From UMGS1766 sp963597355 (GTDB lineage Bacteria; Bacillota; Clostridia; Oscillospirales; Oscillospiraceae): DNA of 13,928 nucleotides. Shown one piece after another: positions 13,916 through 13,928 of the stretch. Position 1 is the stretch's first letter. Every line of letters begins with the position of its first letter. The stretch lies in NCBI GenBank assembly GCA_963597355.1, contig CAVBPR010000025.1:1-13928 (forward strand), in the 5' to 3' direction. Under the pieces are notes generated by a model. It saw nothing but the letters and a program-made list of their open reading frames with translations. It was not told the DNA's origin and searched no databases. A program made the position numbers and the translations under genes.

Positions 13916-13928
13916 TACCATATCCATG

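Noticed and set aside
1..13928. CRISPR array, tRNA or rRNA genes
   Set aside because: No regularly spaced repeats and no recognisable tRNA or rRNA sequence were seen.

Overview
The window reads as accessory DNA from a gut-type Clostridia (Firmicutes; Lachnospiraceae- or Oscillospiraceae-like). The reasons are the strong AGGAGG-type ribosome binding sites, moderate G+C, a clostridial large serine recombinase, a MobA/MobL-type relaxase and clostridial SPFH/GYF proteins. Two runs of exactly 10 N (7243-7252 and 10465-10474) show that this is a gapped draft or metagenome scaffold. Both runs fall inside genes and must be allowed for.

Region 1 (about 1-6370, minus strand) is an integrative mobilizable element. 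In transcription order it carries a CHC2 zinc-finger primase (6162-5566), a P4/D5-type primase-helicase (5582-4263), a small DUF3847-like protein (4172-3855), a hairpin-rich non-coding stretch that is a strong oriT candidate (about 3711-3862), a MobA/MobL relaxase with a TTG start (3663-2147), a doubtful small ORF, and a large serine recombinase (1739-36). The relaxase is frameshifted exactly at its HUH metal-binding motif, so it is either dead or mis-assembled. A 19-nt sequence with a GTAC-N4-GTAC core flanks the primase/helicase block in inverted orientation and may be an operator or origin repeat.

Region 2 (about 6370-6690) is mostly non-coding. It holds a previously unmarked remnant of the 3' end of a second serine recombinase (about 6429-6615, plus strand, with a nonsense codon and a frameshift), followed by a terminator-like hairpin.

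Region 3 (6693-12259, plus strand) is the most interesting part. A near-consensus promoter (TTGACA, 17 nt, TAAAAT) drives a tightly packed run: an XRE-type HTH regulator, a PH-like/double zinc-ribbon protein, a double zinc-ribbon membrane protein with two PASTA-like repeats, an SPFH protein with a C-terminal GYF domain (split only by an N gap), and a stand-alone GYF protein. After a short hairpin-bearing gap comes a small protein with a possible Cys-His-Asp triad. The set resembles the Bacillus subtilis YdjG/YdjH/YdjI membrane-stress module that works with PspA. Here there is no PspA, and an HTH regulator plus a GYF partner have been added. I infer a membrane-associated stress or conflict system, but its function is not shown.

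Region 4 (12352-13854, minus strand) is a coupled pair. kptA (RNA 2'-phosphotransferase/Tpt1) comes first, followed by a protein with a C-terminal sigma-region-4/LuxR-like HTH whose Shine-Dalgarno sequence overlaps the kptA stop codon. It converges on region 3, with a symmetric dyad in the gap between them.
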